Of a stretch of DNA of 39,978 nt, positions 39,913-39,978 are shown one piece after another. Origin of the DNA: an uncultured Lewinella sp. (GTDB lineage Bacteria > Bacteroidota > Bacteroidia > Chitinophagales > Saprospiraceae); contig CALEDI010000228.1 in assembly GCA_937949535.1 (NCBI GenBank), forward strand, positions 1-39,978, written 5' to 3'. A program made the translations under genes and the position numbers. Position 1 is the first letter of the stretch. Every line of letters starts with the position of its first letter. The notes under the pieces were generated by a model. It was not told the DNA's origin, did not search any database, and worked only from the letters and a program-made list of their open reading frames with translations.

Positions 39913-39978
39913 GTTGTAGAATTAGCGTCAATCTTATCAAGAGACAAACACTGGTTCTAATAACCAAATTATTCCTTT

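Overview
The window looks like chromosomal DNA of a Bacteroidota bacterium, most likely from the Saprospiria/Lewinella side of the phylum (lineage is my inference). Supporting signs are two secreted proteins with type IX secretion (T9SS) sorting domains (type B at 9728-14566, type A at 31628-34471), TAnnTTTG promoter boxes, an almost complete lack of Shine-Dalgarno sequences, a RprX-like sensor kinase pair, a glutaminyl cyclase, and five signal peptides that all end in Ala before Gln. Most genes are GC-rich housekeeping genes. No phage, plasmid or CRISPR array is visible.

Layout. 1-2.7 kb: miaA (apparent CTG start) and a secreted subtilisin-like protease. 2.7-4.9 kb: aroK, with an IS110-family element just upstream that is bracketed by arms of a palindromic repeat. 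4.9-9.1 kb: an SDR oxidoreductase, an unknown membrane protein, a sugar-phosphate nucleotidyltransferase and aroA, so two shikimate-pathway genes lie 4.6 kb apart. 9.7-14.6 kb: a 1,612-residue SprB-repeat adhesin with a cohesin-like domain. 14.9-19.7 kb: topoisomerase IV subunit A, an AT-richer two-gene cassette (81-residue protein plus HNH nuclease), dapD and a small exported protein. 19.7-23.9 kb: a MITE-like element, glutaminyl cyclase, a 60-residue membrane protein, an array of short palindromes, an RluA-type pseudouridine synthase, rsmG and an unknown protein with a Lys/Ala-rich tail. 24-31 kb: M29 aminopeptidase with an SDR gene, an unknown membrane-anchored protein, a SulP transporter and a two-component system. 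31.2-39.8 kb: tRNA-Gln with promoter and terminator, a beta-helix T9SS cargo protein, pyrD, an esterase, lgt, a thioredoxin-like protein and yidD.

The most unusual content is between the genes. At least five families of short palindromic or dispersed repeats occur: a NotI-site repeat (seven copies, five just upstream of a start codon and oriented the same way toward the gene); a GTGAGG palindrome that is intact at 14.6 kb and split around the IS110 element; a 196-bp element with 22-bp terminal inverted repeats; a GGGTTGAG hairpin family sitting just upstream of three genes; and an array of two short palindromes at 21.3-21.6 kb. Export genes (lgt, yidD, glutaminyl cyclase, thioredoxin-like protein) sit alongside the secreted proteins they could help mature. 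All functional calls rest on motif reading by eye, not on database searches.
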